Positions 1 to 10,780 of a stretch of DNA of 41,652 nucleotides are shown piece by piece. The notes beneath the pieces were generated by a model, which was not told the origin of the DNA, searched no databases, and saw only the letters and a list, made by a program, of their open reading frames with translations. Within the stretch, counting starts at the first letter, position 1, and every line of letters starts with the position of its first letter. A program made the position numbers and the translations under genes. Where the stretch lies: assembly GCA_003427395.1 (NCBI GenBank), contig BFEA01000024.1:1790041-1831692 (forward strand), in the 5' to 3' direction. The stretch is from Chara braunii (Eukaryota > Streptophyta > Charophyceae > Charales > Characeae).

Positions 1-15
1 GAGAGAGAGAGAGAG
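1..15. repeat. GA dinucleotide microsatellite (cut by window edge)
   Basis: The window opens inside a run of GA dinucleotides. Its full length cannot be seen because it continues to the left of the window. Confidence 0.8.
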
Positions 16-534
16 TAAAAGGGGATTTTCTGTTTGGGTTTATCATATTCTATGACTCCCTGCAAGATGAAGATGATTATGCATTCTTTCGGGAAAAGAA
101 ATGCCGCATTTGTGGGGGGCATTGCAATTTAGTTCCCATGCATCCAGCTTCCGTTTTGGTAGCCAAGGGAGGGCTTGGGGGTCGAGGACAGGAAGTAGCA
201 GCTTAGAGAACAAATAATTTCTCCTACATCTCATCTACCGGCACCACCTCCCGTAGGGTTGTCAACTTGAAGCGTCTCTGTACTCAGTAGGAGTGAATTT
301 TACAGGGCTACCAAGATTGGAAGATGTCTGCCGCCATGCCCACCACCCATGCCAGTAACGGATAATGTCGCCCTTATTAGCAGAATCGATTCAAGAAGGC
401 AGTTCTCAGATTCTATTGGGTCTATTGCGCTGAGGACAACTATCTGATTTCTCAGAATCTGGGCCATGGCACTCGCAACCTGAAGCACATGGCACTGCAT
501 GGTTTTGATTTTCATACAAGGAGTTGTAAGTGTG
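16..534. other. No gene recognised
   Basis: Short open frames occur on both strands but none has a recognisable domain, a repeated family signature or convincing codon structure. I see no RNA gene, LTR end or transposon terminus here. Confidence 0.5.
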
Positions 535-672
535 ACTGAGAAGATTCACATTGCCTTGAAGAGAGGACAAAAACTGTGGGCAAATGCAACCGTGTTATTG
601 AAGACTGAGAAGATTCACATTGCCCTGAAGAGAGAATGAAAACTGTGGGCAAATGCAACCATGTGATGAAAA
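535..672. repeat. 69-bp tandem duplication
   Basis: A unit beginning ACTGAGAAGATTCACATTGC starts at 535 and again at 604, giving an exact 69-bp offset. The copies differ at a few positions (for example CCTTGAAG versus CCCTGAAG, and CCGTG versus CCATG). Because 69 is a multiple of three, the duplication stays open in the minus-strand frame crossing it and yields a repeated peptide. I see no other evidence that this peptide is real. Confidence 0.85.
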
Positions 673-1983
673 TTTTCAAGCTGTACGACCCCAGAGGAGC
701 GAACGCAGCCCTCAGCTGAAGCATCTGACTGATGCAGGTTTAGGCTGCCTGCTCAGGCTCATATCCACCAACACACTGGATCATAACCAGTCCGACAAGC
801 TAGGATCTGACCCACGCTCATTTCTGCGCGAAGTAAGTGTCAAATCATGGGGGGTCCGTGCATTGATACCAGGGCTAAATCATCAAATTCACCCTGATTT
901 TGGGAACTTCCGAATTGTTTGTAACATAGACGGGCAAATTGTGTATGGGGACGGTAGTTAAGCAATACACCCCCGATGTCGTGCCTTTTTGTGTGGTAGA
1001 ATCTTTAGGACGTGCCTTGACAAGCATGTAAGAAAGCAATTAGGTGCTTCAGTCGGTGTGAGCATTTGGTGGGGAAACTGTTCACCCAGTTTTGGGCACG
1101 ACGTCTTTTCAAAATTTCCTTTTGCAATGAACATCCGTTTTGTTAAAATGGATTTTTATAGTGAATTGAAATAATTAAACAATTTGACTTGTTATTTTTT
1201 GGCTTTTTATTTTTTTTCGAAGCATCATACACATGAAACCAGATAGTCTTGACCTCGAACCAAAAGCAGAATTGCAACTCGAGTTCCACCAAATAAGAGC
1301 ACAGCAAAAGATCACAAGTGACAATGTTGGAATAGTCTCATCATCATCAACAATGAACCAATGTCGAACCCCTATCTGGCGCTCAGCGCCCAGACTACGA
1401 ATGGCAGATCCTATCTAGCCTATCTACAATGCGGCTGGTGACGTCGACAGCTTCCCGAAGTACGAGCAGATCTCGGCCAATGCTGTTCGCATCAAACACC
1501 AACAGCCTTGTGGCGGACCCGCCAGGTGTGGTGTTCCGCCTGGACAGAGATGGAGATGGAGGAAGAAGGCAAGCGAGATGGCACAGCGCAGCTCCCACGC
1601 CAGACTCCAAGGCACGTACGCCAAACTGTGCGAATGCAGAATGAATCACAAAATAGACAACAGCTGGGGTATACCCCAGCGAACTAACGGGGCTGGACTG
1701 GACTGGCTGGTACCGACAGAAGTACCAGCCTGGACTGGACTGCCCCGAATAGAACACAGGCCTGTGAGAACAGGCCAAGGGGCTGGTCTCACAGGCCAAC
1801 CAGAGGTCCGCTACACAATCCTCAGCCTGTGATGGATTGCCTAGATACAAGCACACTTCCGTCAAGAAGCGGAACTCTACCAAAGAAAAAAGAAAACCTG
1901 AGTAGTCTAGGATGCGGAGTAAGCTCCATGCCGAGTCCATGCGATCCAACCTAGGATAGAAAATGTCACAAAACAGCCTAAGT
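673..1983. other. No gene recognised; AT-rich 1140-1220
   Basis: A stretch around 1165-1215 is rich in A and T, including T-runs. Open frames of 60-200 codons occur on both strands (for example minus strand 1395-1997 and plus strand 653-961) but none resembles a known family and they overlap each other. This may be flanking DNA of element 1 or an unrecognised repeat. Confidence 0.45.
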
Positions 1984-2066
1984 GAAAGCAGAAGCAACTA
2001 ACTAGCATACATGTCCTAGGAAAGCAGAAGCAACTAACTAGCATACATGTCCTAGGAAAGCAGAAA
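1984..2066. repeat. 36-bp tandem repeat, two copies plus a partial third
   Basis: A 36-bp unit starting GAAAGCAGAAGCAACTAACT and ending CATGTCCTAG occupies 1984-2019 and again 2020-2055 without mismatch. About 11 bases of a third copy follow. The two full copies are identical, so the duplication is recent or maintained. Confidence 0.9.
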
Positions 2067-2094
2067 GTAATGACAACGTAATCCTAGAATGTTG

Positions 2095-2202
2095 GAGGCA
2101 GTAGCCTCAGTCTGGAAACAACTGACTAGTGTATAAGTCCTAAGAACAGCAAAAGCAGAACAACTAAATCCTAAAATTGTCAGAGGCAGTAGCCTCAGTC
2201 TG
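2095..2202. repeat. Spaced direct repeat of 20 bp (88-bp offset)
   Basis: GAGGCAGTAGCCTCAGTCTG occurs at 2095-2114 and again at 2183-2202. Sequence around each copy is loosely similar (ACAAC follows soon after, and CCTA(A/G)AA-type motifs precede), suggesting an older ~88-bp tandem duplication. The core contains the short inverted repeat GAGGC/GCCTC. Confidence 0.75.
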
Positions 2203-2945
2203 AGAGCAACAAAGCAACAACAAGTCAACCATATGTCACAGGAGGAGTGTGTCGCAAACCAAAGGGTGGGATGGTCTCTAAGGGTGGCGAATGCAGCCTA
2301 GGAGTCGATAACTCCTAAGGGCATCCACACATAGTGACAGGGGGAACACATGTCATCAGGCTCAATGAGGGTAGGGAACTGGGAGCGAACAAAACCAATG
2401 ACCCTAATAGATAGACCATCAGGGTGGGTAATGCTCGACTAAGGGGTGACCGCTATGGAGGGTCGACCATGCAAGGGAACAACGGAGCCTGGTATACTGG
2501 GCGCACCTAGATGAAGCATGCAAGGCTGCCTAACTGGGGCGTGAGGGACGACAAAGGGTAGAAAGATGATGGGTAAGGGAATCATGCTAATGACTCCTAA
2601 AGTGAAGGAAGTCGGAGCTAGATCCGTAAGCTGGGAAGCCAGGGCAACGCTACGGTCCCGATGCCTATGCGTATACCAAGGGAGAGCCCAACTCAGAGGA
2701 CCCCGGCGAAAGGAGACCATCATGCAACACAACCAGGGTACTGTACACGGTAAAGTGGTAAGAGAGTAATGACGTCTAAAGCAGGCAGAGCTGATCGTGA
2801 CGAAGTCCATAAAGCTGCCGATGACGTCCATGATGAGAAGTCCGAAATGCCGTCGAGAAAGAGCCGCAATGTCGAGGAGCTGTAGTGGCAAAATTGGAGT
2901 GGATGGACTACTGAGAAGTCAAGGACGTGAGAAGGTAACTCAGAG
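2203..2945. other. Downstream flank of element 1; LTR not resolved
   Basis: For the minus-strand element 1 this is where the 3' untranslated region, polypurine tract and 3' LTR should lie. I could not find a convincing polypurine tract followed by TG, nor a matching copy upstream of gag beyond 10711. Minus-strand open frames (2439-2891, 2720-3307) have no recognisable domain. Confidence 0.4.
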
Positions 2946-3320
2946 TCAGTCGTCGTATCGAGCAGGACGACAACGAGTGCGTTGTGGACGCTCAGAAGCA
3001 TCTGGCTGCTGCTGAAGGTCTGCCTCAGAAGGGGCAGGCTCGACTTCAGCGGTCTCCTCAGCCAAGGGAGAAGGAGGAGGGTAAGTGGGCTGAGGGGGAG
3101 CAGTCGACCCAGCACGACGAGCACGGTCATAGGCACATACCAACATGCGAGCATGCTGCAAGTGCTCGAGGGGCTCCCAGGTAGCCTCCTCATCAGGGTA
3201 ACCCTTCCAACGTACGAGATACTCGACATGGGGAGGGTTGTCGTCGATGACTCGGCGACCAATGAGCGGTATGGACGCTGTAACGACTCGTGGTAGACAT
3301 CGTGCACACGAGCCTAGCAT
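2946..3320 (-). pseudogene. pol: Element 1 pol: C-terminal chromodomain
   Basis: Open frame of 124 codons with a clear chromodomain at roughly residues 21-67 (about 3120-3260). Key motifs are VEYLVRWKGYPDEEATWEP followed by LEHL. The WKGY and TWEP blocks are the hallmark of chromodomains that bind methylated histone tails. The aromatic residue normally found at the start of the fold (as in HP1) is not evident, as in many plant chromovirus chromodomains, so histone binding is uncertain. A basic/acidic tail with alternating P, E and Q follows. It returns to the main pol frame after the frame change in the preceding integrase part. No start codon of its own is expected because it is the end of the Pol polyprotein. 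Confidence 0.88.
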
Positions 3321-4526
3321 AGGTAGTCGGGCAGCTTTAAACGGAAGCTGACCGGGCTAGAAGCAGTATCCGAACCGACGGCCTGGAGAATGCGGCATGG
3401 GCCAAAGAAGCGACGCCGAAACGTGCGAAGCGTGTCCGCTTCGAGCTGTAAGTGGCGGGCGTCGATAAGCACATCATCACCGACTTTGAATGGATGATCC
3501 ATTCTCGATCGGTTCACACCACACATGCGAGTCTGGAAAGTGGCTATGTGCTCATGTGCGGTCTTCATGATCGACGTCATGTGTGCAACCCAATCATCCA
3601 GCGCGGGACAACTCGTGTCGGGGTGCATCTGTGACGGTCGAAGGAAGTCCGCGGAACACGAAGGTGATAGCCGAGGTCGCAATAGTAAGGTGACATCCCC
3701 GTGGCTGGCAAGACGGCGTGGTTGTAGGCTATTCCACGTGGGCAAGATGGAGATCCCACTTATGGTCGTCACGAACAATCTTTCGGAGGATACCTCCGAG
3801 AATCCTGTTCGTGACCTCGGTCTGACCATCACTCTGGGGATGGTAAGACGAGGAGAAGCGGAGCTGGGTGCCGTAAACCTCGTGGAGTCGTCGCCAGAAT
3901 CGGGTGGTAAAGCGAGGGTCACGGTCAGATATGATGCTCAGAGGTAAGCCATGATCATGCACGACTCGGTCAAACACGATGTCGACGACCTCACGTGCAA
4001 TGATGGCATAGCGGCACGGAACAAAGCGTGCACGCTTCGTGAAGCGGTCGACGACGACCAGGATACCATCATGACCGCGGGGGGTCGGAGGACGAAGAGG
4101 ACCGATAAAGTCCATCGAGATGGACTGCCAACGACCCTCAGGGATAGGAAGAGGTTGGAGCAAACCATAAGACAAGTGGTTCGCATTGTTCACCTCTTGA
4201 CAGGTGAGACACTCTTCGACGTAGTCCTTCACAAAGTCCTTGCGCTTCAGTCAGACGTACAGGCGGCTCACACGAGCCAACGTCTTGTGGAAGCCCATAT
4301 GACCAGCGACTGCCTAGTCATGGAACTCTGCTACTGCCCGGACACGTAGCTGTCCAGTGGAAGGAATGCAAATACGGGGCTCTTTGGTGCGCTGTGAACC
4401 GTGCCAGTACACAAGACCGTTGTCCCCGAGAGAGTAGTTTTGGACGGTCTTGCCACTCCGAAGGGTTACATGGATGTCGCGATAGTCAGGGCAGTGGCGG
4501 TACTGAGTGCGAAACTCGTCGCTCAC
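3314..4526 (-). pseudogene. pol: Element 1 pol: integrase (zinc-binding, DDE core, C-terminal domain), broken
   Basis: Integrase inserts the cDNA into the chromosome. The HHCC zinc-binding part is visible as EFHD, GHMGFHK and CLTCQE, interrupted by stops at 4314-4316 and 4251-4253. The catalytic core at 4232-3729 shows SMDFIGPL (first Asp), ISDRDPRFT (second Asp) and HPQSDGQTEVTNR (catalytic Glu in the TE of GQTE). The frame then changes twice. An ATGMSPYYCDLGY block (usual integrase sequence after the core) sits in a second frame at about 3577-3759, and the C-terminal domain (HPFKVGDDVLIDARHL, RRRFFGPCRIL) in a third frame down to 3314. Catalytic residues are all present, so inactivation is by stops and frameshifts, not by active-site loss. 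Confidence 0.88.
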
Positions 4527-4598
4527 TGAGTGGTGGACGGTGGTGACTGAGATGGAAGCGAGATGGATCTGCTCCTGATCGTGGTCAGGGCTTCGAGA

Positions 4599-5192
4599 TC
4601 AGGCATCTGCGACCCGATTAGTCTCACCCTTGATGTGGTCAGTGGTGAAACTAAACTCAAATAGGTCGCGCCACCAGCGAGCCTGTCGAGGAGTGAGCTT
4701 CAACTTTGTCATAAAAGCCTGGACAATAGAGTTGTCTGTGCGCACCGTGAATGCTGCCCGGTGCAGGTAGTGACACCAGTGCCGAGCGGCATAAACTACT
4801 GCGAGAGCCTCACGTTCATTAGTAGTGTAGTTTATCTCGGATGGCAGGAGCTGACGAGAGTAGAAGGATATCGGACAATCACTTGAGCGAGACTCGACAG
4901 TGTCGTCCTCGACGATGATAGGAGAATAGTCAAAAGAAGGCTCGTCAGTAGCTGGACGAGTAGGCGTCATGCGGGAAGCAGTGGTAGGGGTAGGGGGTGG
5001 GAAGCGAGGGATACGAGGATGAGATGAATCAGGAGAGGAGGGAAAAATGTGAGAAAGCACTGCTCCTACAACAAAGTCTGACGCATCGGTGGTAAGGATA
5101 AAAGGGCGATCAAAATCGGGTAGGTGACGAACCGGTGCACATGCCACCACCTTCTTAAGGGCGTGGAAGGCGTCCTCGTGGAGGGGTGTCTA
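4599..5192 (-). pseudogene. pol: Element 1 pol: RNase H domain
   Basis: This segment follows RT in the same frame and is bounded by in-frame stops at 5190-5192 and 4599-4601. It matches the Ty3/gypsy RNase H that degrades the RNA strand of the RNA:DNA hybrid: TTDASDFVVGAVL carries the first catalytic Asp, NEREALAVVYA the Glu, VRTDN the second Asp. The family's closing DALSR motif is truncated to VADA by the stop at 4599, with SRSPD continuing in frame after it. A low-complexity Pro/Thr/Ser insert separates the first two motifs (about 4900-5040). This is unusual in length for the family and could be a microsatellite-like expansion. Confidence 0.87.
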
Positions 5193-5903
5193 AGCCCATG
5201 GCAGGTTCTTCCGGAGGAGGATGGAGGTAAGGACGTAGGAATACCTAGCGTATCCTTGGATGAAATTACTATAGTAGTTAGCGAGGCCTAGGAAGTTGCG
5301 AAGCTGCTTGGCAGATGTGGGGACGGGCCACTCCGCAATAGCAGTGATTTTCACGTCGTCCATGTGGAGACCCTGGTCAGACACATAGTGTCCTAAAAAA
5401 TCCACTTTGTGCTGGGCAAAGCGGCACTTGCTCAGCTTGGCGTAGAAGCCATGTCNGCGCAAGCGGTCAAGGACGTCGCGGAGGTGTCTAAGGTGCTCCT
5501 CAAGGGTACGACTGTAGACCAGGATGTCGTCGAGGTAGACGACAACGTACTGCTCCAGGATGTCCCTAAAGATGTCGTTCATCGCCCTCGGGAAGGTAGC
5601 GGGTGCGTTGGTGAGGCCGAATGGCATCACCGTAAACTCGTAGTGGTCGAAGCACGATCGGAACGCTGTCTTCGGCTGGTCCGCTGCAGCGACGCGGATC
5701 TGATGGTAACCGCTATGAAGATCAATCTTCGTAAAGAAGCGGTTGCCTGCTAGGTGGTCGAACAGCTCATCAGAACGAGGCATGGGGTTGTTGTTCTTAA
5801 CCGTATAGCGGTTGAAACTGCGGTAGTCGATGCAGAAACAGAAAGTTTCATCCGCTTTGCGAGCAAAGAGGACGGGTGCACCCCATGGGGAGTTGTTGGG
5901 TTA
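5190..5903 (-). pseudogene. pol: Element 1 pol: reverse transcriptase
   Basis: RNA-directed DNA polymerase of the element. Reading through the stop at 5901-5903 gives the conserved blocks [36 protein letters not shown] (first catalytic Asp), [10 protein letters not shown] and [12 protein letters not shown] (the YLDD catalytic pair), then FLGHYVS and NFLGLANYYSNFI of the thumb. All three catalytic aspartates are present. One ambiguous base lies at 5456, just after [13 protein letters not shown]. The stop at 5901 (TAA) stands where relatives usually have Gln or Lys before the SPWGAP block, a possible CAA to TAA change. The stop at 5190 (TAG) ends the connection to RNase H. Confidence 0.92.
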
Positions 5904-7283
5904 AATGAAACCCAGTCTCAGGAGCTCCTCAAGCTGACGCTTGAGTTCGGTGGTCTCGGAAATCGAGAGTCTGCAGGGTGCCTCGTGGTGAACACGATAG
6001 TCAGGCACAAGCTGGATGGAGTGCTCGACGTCGCGCATCGGTGGGATGCCGGCGTACGAGAACGACGATGGGAAAACGTCGTGGTACTCTCGAGTGAGGT
6101 CACGAACTGCGGGCTCCAAGTCGGCCGCATAGCGTGCGAGTTCCTCAGCGTCAGCGTCAGCGGGCGACGACTGGGTGGACTCGACGGACGGCGGAGGGTG
6201 GGAAGTTGAGATGGAAGTCATGGAGATAGAAGGAGGATCTGGCTCCAGAGGGATGAGCTCGGCGTCGGGACAAGGTGGATCATAGTGTAAGAGATCTGTA
6301 ACGTTCACCATAAAGAAGGTGACGTCGTCCTGACGGATGAGGTGGGCGAACTGTCGAGGCAAGGTGACAGTGATAGAAGGAGATGGTGTGGGCACGGAAG
6401 GCTCCGGCGGAGGGGGGTCGGCGCGTGGTGTCTCAGTGGTACCTATAAAAGGTACGTGATACGTTTGTCCACACTTCGTTTTGAGAACGACAGTGTTGGT
6501 CGCCCAATCAGTCTCGGTGCTGCGGAGTCGACGAGACCACGGAGTACCGAGAATGACGTCGTACCCCGTCTTCATCACATCGAAATGTGCGGAGGAGCGG
6601 TGGCGACGAGACGCCTGGGGACGATGAGTCGACTCGAGAGTGAGGAAGAAAGGGAGGTCGGTGATCGTCTGATCGAAGAAGCATTGGGTCTTGTCATCCC
6701 CTAGGGTGATAGAAATGGGAGTCGGAGACCTTGTCCTGGGTAAGCGGACTTCTTTCACCACACATGGGTGAATGAAGTCGCCCTGAGAACCGAAATCCCA
6801 CAGCGCTGAGTACACCCTCGTGGAGGTCCCCAGTCGTACTGGAATGATCGGGAGGGTGCGATCAGGGTCAGAGAGGATGGTGAAAAGGCGACGCAGTGCA
6901 GCGACATGGAGGGTGAGTCGCTCCTGACGAGCCTGGAGCATGCTCAAGTCCAAAAGAGAGGACACAATGTTCTCATGAGTAGCGAGCTGCTCGCAGCAAC
7001 AGGCTGAGCGAATGGCTCGTCGCATCGGTAGTCGCGGCGAGGTAGGAGGGGAGACGGTGGTCTGTGGAGGCACAGACGGTACTGTGGCAGAGGTCTGAGT
7101 ACACTCTGTCGGGTCCTGCGATACCTCAACTCCAGTAGTGAGAGGGGCAAACCGCAACGGGGATGTCGGGAAGCCCACTACTGAGAAGGGCGCAGGTGTA
7201 CACTGCACCGTAGCTAGGAAGCACCGCGGTGTCGGTGCGAATACCCTTACAAGGGTATCCGCCCTAGTTTTTACATACGACAA
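5901..7283 (-). pseudogene. pol: Element 1 pol: aspartic protease and protease-RT linker
   Basis: 460 open codons. The retropepsin-like protease that cleaves the polyprotein is recognisable from ALWDFGSQGDFIHP at 6770-6810 and the later YDVILGTPW block. The active site reads D-F-G where the family has D-S-G or D-T-G; a single C to T change could convert Ser to Phe, so this copy is probably catalytically dead even without stops. A Pro/Thr/Ser-rich linker follows. The end is the RT N-terminus (YSTI-like pattern replaced here by EHSIQLVPDYRVHHE, then ELKRQLEELLRLGFI). The first ~100 residues have no recognised domain and the true start is not clear. Confidence 0.82.
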
Positions 7284-8460
7284 AAAATAATTTTGATTTA
7301 AAGTCTACGTATATCGCGCGAGGCGCGGCTGAGTCTATGGTTTACGTTGACTAAGTAGCTGACTAGAGTAGAGAGTGTGTGGGCGCGCGGGTTTGAGGCG
7401 CGCGTGATCTTTTATTTTTGGTTGATGATTGTGAAAGTCGACGTAGTTGCCGACCAGATTTTATTTCTTCTGATTAAACAGGGATCAGAAAGATTTTGTC
7501 TTGTTGATTGATGTGCTTGCCTGTGACTCATGCGCACGGGCGGAGAGCGACATCGACAATAAGGAGGCTTCGAAGTGTTTTCGGTAGACCCGTGCGTTGC
7601 GCTGTGTCCGTTTGTTTAGGCGCTTGTCGAAGCTTAGACCCAGACCTAGGCCTAACACTATTGGTTACAGTATCGGACGTTCATCAAAGCAATTCGGGGA
7701 TCGAGATCGAGCGGCGACAGTGTGGGAACGACGCAAATAAATTGCAAGGTATGCCGGGCCTATCCCCTTTCGTTTGTCGTCGGCAGCGCCATAACGGTGT
7801 TAGCGATGCTTGTTCCTCGTTCGTGATATTTGGACGTTTAAAAGTTTAGAAGTGTCTATTTTATTACCAGTTGTATTATTGGTATCTCTATCTGGTGCTC
7901 CTTGACTCAAGGCGCAACGTTGGGTTTAGAGACCGTCACGGCAGCCGAGGACTTTGAGCGCACGCCTCTTATATTTGACCTATGGGTCCCGGCGTCTTCG
8001 TGATGCTGATGGGGCTTCGCTAGCCGGCCTACCTAGAAAATACGGTTCGAAGAGGACAACGCAATCGAGAGTGGGGAGGTCCACGGTTGTGGCTTCCCTC
8101 GCCTTCCACTTGGCAAGTGGCGATAACCTAAAGAAAAAAACGGAGATCGGGGATCATTCCGAGCGGGCATGTGGGGCCACAGCCCGAGACTGATAGGGGT
8201 CGCCCCGGACGCACGATCCACCACCCGCCGTAGTTGAGAGGGGTTTGCGTACGAGGGGTCTTGAGAGTGAGCAGGCCGTTGGGCTACGAAAGATGGTTGA
8301 CCGTGCCCGGGCTCAATAGGGGGGGGTAGCTGCGTGGCGGGACACCCTGCAATCTACCAGCTGCTGCCAAGGGTCTGTGCTGAAAGGTCGCGTGTAGGTG
8401 CGCCGACCGGGAACCCAAGAGAAGGGAGCTTTGGTCAACTAGAGCGACCGACGGGGAGTG
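7284..8460. other. Unassigned spacer between element 1 pol and gag
   Basis: About 1.2 kb with no recognisable Gag, protease or LTR motif on either strand. Base composition is more mixed than in the GC-rich gag next to it. Plus-strand open frames at 7508-7849 and 7954-8193 have no family signature. It could be a solo LTR, an unrelated insertion, the eroded end of gag, or the junction of two separate elements. I found no terminal inverted repeats or target-site duplication by eye. Confidence 0.5.
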
Positions 8461-10711
8461 CTAGCGAAAGTCACAGCCACGCCAATATGCCACGCCGATA
8501 TGCAGGCTGTCTGTCAGGCTGGCACATAGGGAGGGTCTCGCGCTGCCCTTATGCGGTGCCGGACTGATGCGCTCGACAGCGAGGATGCGAGGCGGCGGGG
8601 GGGGACTGAGCACGACGGTGGCGGGAGAGGTCAGCGTAGTGGCGATCAAGGGCGGCAGTGTAAGGGCACAGCGAGGAGGTATGACCGTCCTGGCGGCAGT
8701 GCAAGCACCCACGCCAACCCAAAATAGTCGCGCGCTCCTCAGCGAAAGGACACCGCGAGGAGGGACAAAGCCCTGAGGGAGGTCCTGTTGAGGGACCTCG
8801 GGGGGCGACGCGCCAGCGTGACCGAGGCGGCTTCGTGCCCGGGAGAGGGCGGAGAGGATGAGCTGGAGGCGCTCGGCCATAGGGAGAGTAGAGTCCTCCA
8901 GGTGGTAGTGGACAGCCTCACCGAGGTCAAGATCGTCGCTATGGTAACCCTCGGGCGACAGCGGGGCAACAGCGTCCTGCTCACCATACTCGAGCGAGCT
9001 GAAGCGGCACGAGAAGTGGCGGCCCTGCTGCGCGGAACGGCGGGGGCGACCGCGGAAAGGGGAACGGCGCTGGGAAGTACTGTGAGAGGAGGAGGGGGCG
9101 TAACCAGCTGTGAGGAGGAAGTGGGTTAAACGGGCCCGCATCCGCTGATGGTCCCTTGCGGCCTCGTAAGCTTGCGGGGCCGATGTGAACTCGTACCGCC
9201 ATAACTCGAAGCGGTACTCGAGCGGAAGGTTGGCCAAGAAACGATCGATAAGGGCAGCCTCGGGGAGGAACGCTACATCACAAATAAGGCGGGCGTCCCG
9301 AAAGACCTGGATGTGGCTATCTAGGCTGGCGGCGCCACCAGAGCCGGACCAGCGTGTACTGACGACACGCTCGAAGGCGTCAGTCACGTCATGTCGAGCT
9401 TCGAAGCGATCCTCGAGGGACGCCTTGAAATCCATGAAGGTCAGAGTCCGACCCGCATGAAGGGAGCAAGAGTAGAAATTCTCCCAGGCATCAAAAGGAC
9501 CGCCACGCAGCCGCGTGGAGAGGTGACCCACCCACGTGTCGGGTGGGGCGCCCATGAGCTGGAGGGTGCGGGTGGCAAACTGTAACCACCGAGACACGCA
9601 TATGCCTGTACCGTCATACAAGGCAATGTCCGTCAAGCGGACAAGTGGTGCGCCACCGTTTTGGCGGCGAGGGGATCGGGGAGCAGAGGTCTGTGCCACG
9701 AATGTAAGTCGGCGCAGGTCCTGGAGAAAGGGGCGCAGCTGACTGTGCGCCCGGGCCGCATGGGGGAGCGGCGGAGGCACCAGCAGCTGGCTGCAAGGGA
9801 GCTGCGGTAGAAGAGGTCGCAGCAACCGCGGGAATAGGAAGAAGGTAGGATGGGGCTGGATAGGGTGCAGGGCGAGGGAAGCGAGCCTACATGGAAGGAA
9901 GGGTAGAGGAAGGAGGGGGTGCGCCCGAAGGCGCGGCCACCTGTGAGGGTGGGGGTGGTTGAAGGCGTAAGAGGGCGAGGTCGGCCCAGGTCTGGGCAAG
10001 CTCGTCCTCGAAACGTTGGACGTAGATCGAGCAAGGAGTGGCAGGAGGAAGAGTGAGGGGAGTGGACGCATGAGCGGCGCAGGGCATCCCACAGGGGCGA
10101 GAGCCAGGTGGCGCTGCGGTCGTGCGAAGGGGAGGAAGAAGCGGTGCACCCGGAAAAGTTGAGACCATGGTAGCGGGTTGTGGTCCCATGGCCGTAATGA
10201 CCGAAATCTGGGCGGGTGCGCCCGTAGACTGAGGGAGGGCCTGGCCCGTGAATGCCGTCGTGCTAGGAGCGTGGACGGTCACCAGGATGGCCGGGTCGGG
10301 GGCGGCAGAGGAGGAAGCTCCGCCATGGACACCATGTCGGAGGATGGGGGACCCGGACTGGGAGCCAGGAGAAGAGAGAGAGTGAGGAGAGGAAGGACGG
10401 CCAGCGTCCTGGAGTTGCCGCAGGCCAGCGGCAAGAGTCACCATTTGCACCTGTAAGGGCGCAAGGAGGGAGGTGATGAGGGTGTGCAGGTCCCCCTGGG
10501 GCTGGTGGCCCTGGTCCGTCAGCACAGGTGTGGAGCCCGATGCCGAGGTCGTCGCCGCCTGGGCGGCTTGTGACACACCGTCGGCCATGGTGAGGTAACG
10601 GGTCGGGCTAGGGAGTGTCGGAGGAGGTCCGCGTGAGCGGAGGGCGTAGGGCGAGGTCTGCGATAGAAAGCGACGGGCGGCGGTAGTAAATCCGAGTGCG
10701 GGCGCCATCAA
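8461..10711 (-). pseudogene. gag: Element 1 gag, at least two frameshifts
   Basis: Gag forms the cytoplasmic particle that packages element RNA. The N-terminal part is open from 10711 to 9887 and is rich in Ala, Pro, Ser and Thr; MADGVSQAAQ at about 10590 is a plausible start. The capsid part is in another frame (within 10149-8461) and contains the retrotransposon-gag pattern: VSRWLQFATRTLQLMGAP, GGPFDAWENF, FMDFKASLEDRFE, then FRDARL, IDRFLANLPLEYRFELW. A zinc knuckle CLHCRQDGHTSSLC (CX2CX4HX4C) lies at 8666-8707 in a third frame. So at least two indels disrupt the gene. It is clearly GC-rich and proline-rich compared with element 2 gag. Whether it belonged to the pol downstream is inferred from orientation and order only. 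Confidence 0.8.
8666..8707 (-). other. CCHC zinc-knuckle coding motif, out of frame with the capsid frame
   Basis: The minus strand encodes CLHCRQDGHTSSLC, a perfect CX2CX4HX4C nucleocapsid knuckle that binds element RNA. The long capsid-bearing frame reads this DNA as a meaningless peptide, so an indel lies between the capsid and the knuckle. Confidence 0.85.
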
Positions 10712-10762
10712 AGGGGGAGGGGTGGTTCGGATCCAGGGTGGCCGAATGAGAAGGGAAAGTAA

Positions 10763-10774
10763 GGGGGGGGGGGG
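10763..10774 (+). repeat. G12 homopolymer
   Basis: Twelve consecutive G on the plus strand, directly next to the telomere-like motifs. Homopolymers of this length are prone to sequencing and replication error. Confidence 0.9.
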
Positions 10775-10780
10775 TTAAGA

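Larger units (their letters stand above)
2946..10711 (-). mobile_element. Element 1: degenerate Ty3/gypsy chromovirus internal region
   Basis: Reading the minus strand, the order is Gag (10711-8461), a spacer, then protease, reverse transcriptase, RNase H, integrase and a C-terminal chromodomain ending at 2946. Protease-RT-RH-IN is the Ty3/gypsy (Metaviridae) order and the chromodomain marks a chromovirus. Such elements copy themselves through an RNA intermediate assembled in cytoplasmic Gag particles; integrase chromodomains are thought to guide insertion to marked chromatin. The pol part stays in one frame from 7283 to 3729 with in-frame stops at 5901, 5190, 4599, 4314 and 4251, then shifts frame at least twice in integrase. 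It cannot make a full polyprotein. LTRs were not identified. The 1.2-kb spacer leaves open that gag and pol come from two different insertions. Confidence 0.8.

Noticed and set aside
1395-1997. 200-codon minus-strand open frame
   Set aside because: No recognisable domain, hydrophobic and Leu/Ser-rich composition, overlaps two plus-strand frames; not supportable as a gene.
2720-3307. 195-codon minus frame overlapping the element 1 chromodomain
   Set aside because: Wrong frame of the same DNA; the chromodomain frame explains it.
8461-10711. Plus-strand open frames opposite gag (for example 8788-9129, 10178-10456)
   Set aside because: Shadow frames on the opposite strand of a GC-rich coding region; no domains.
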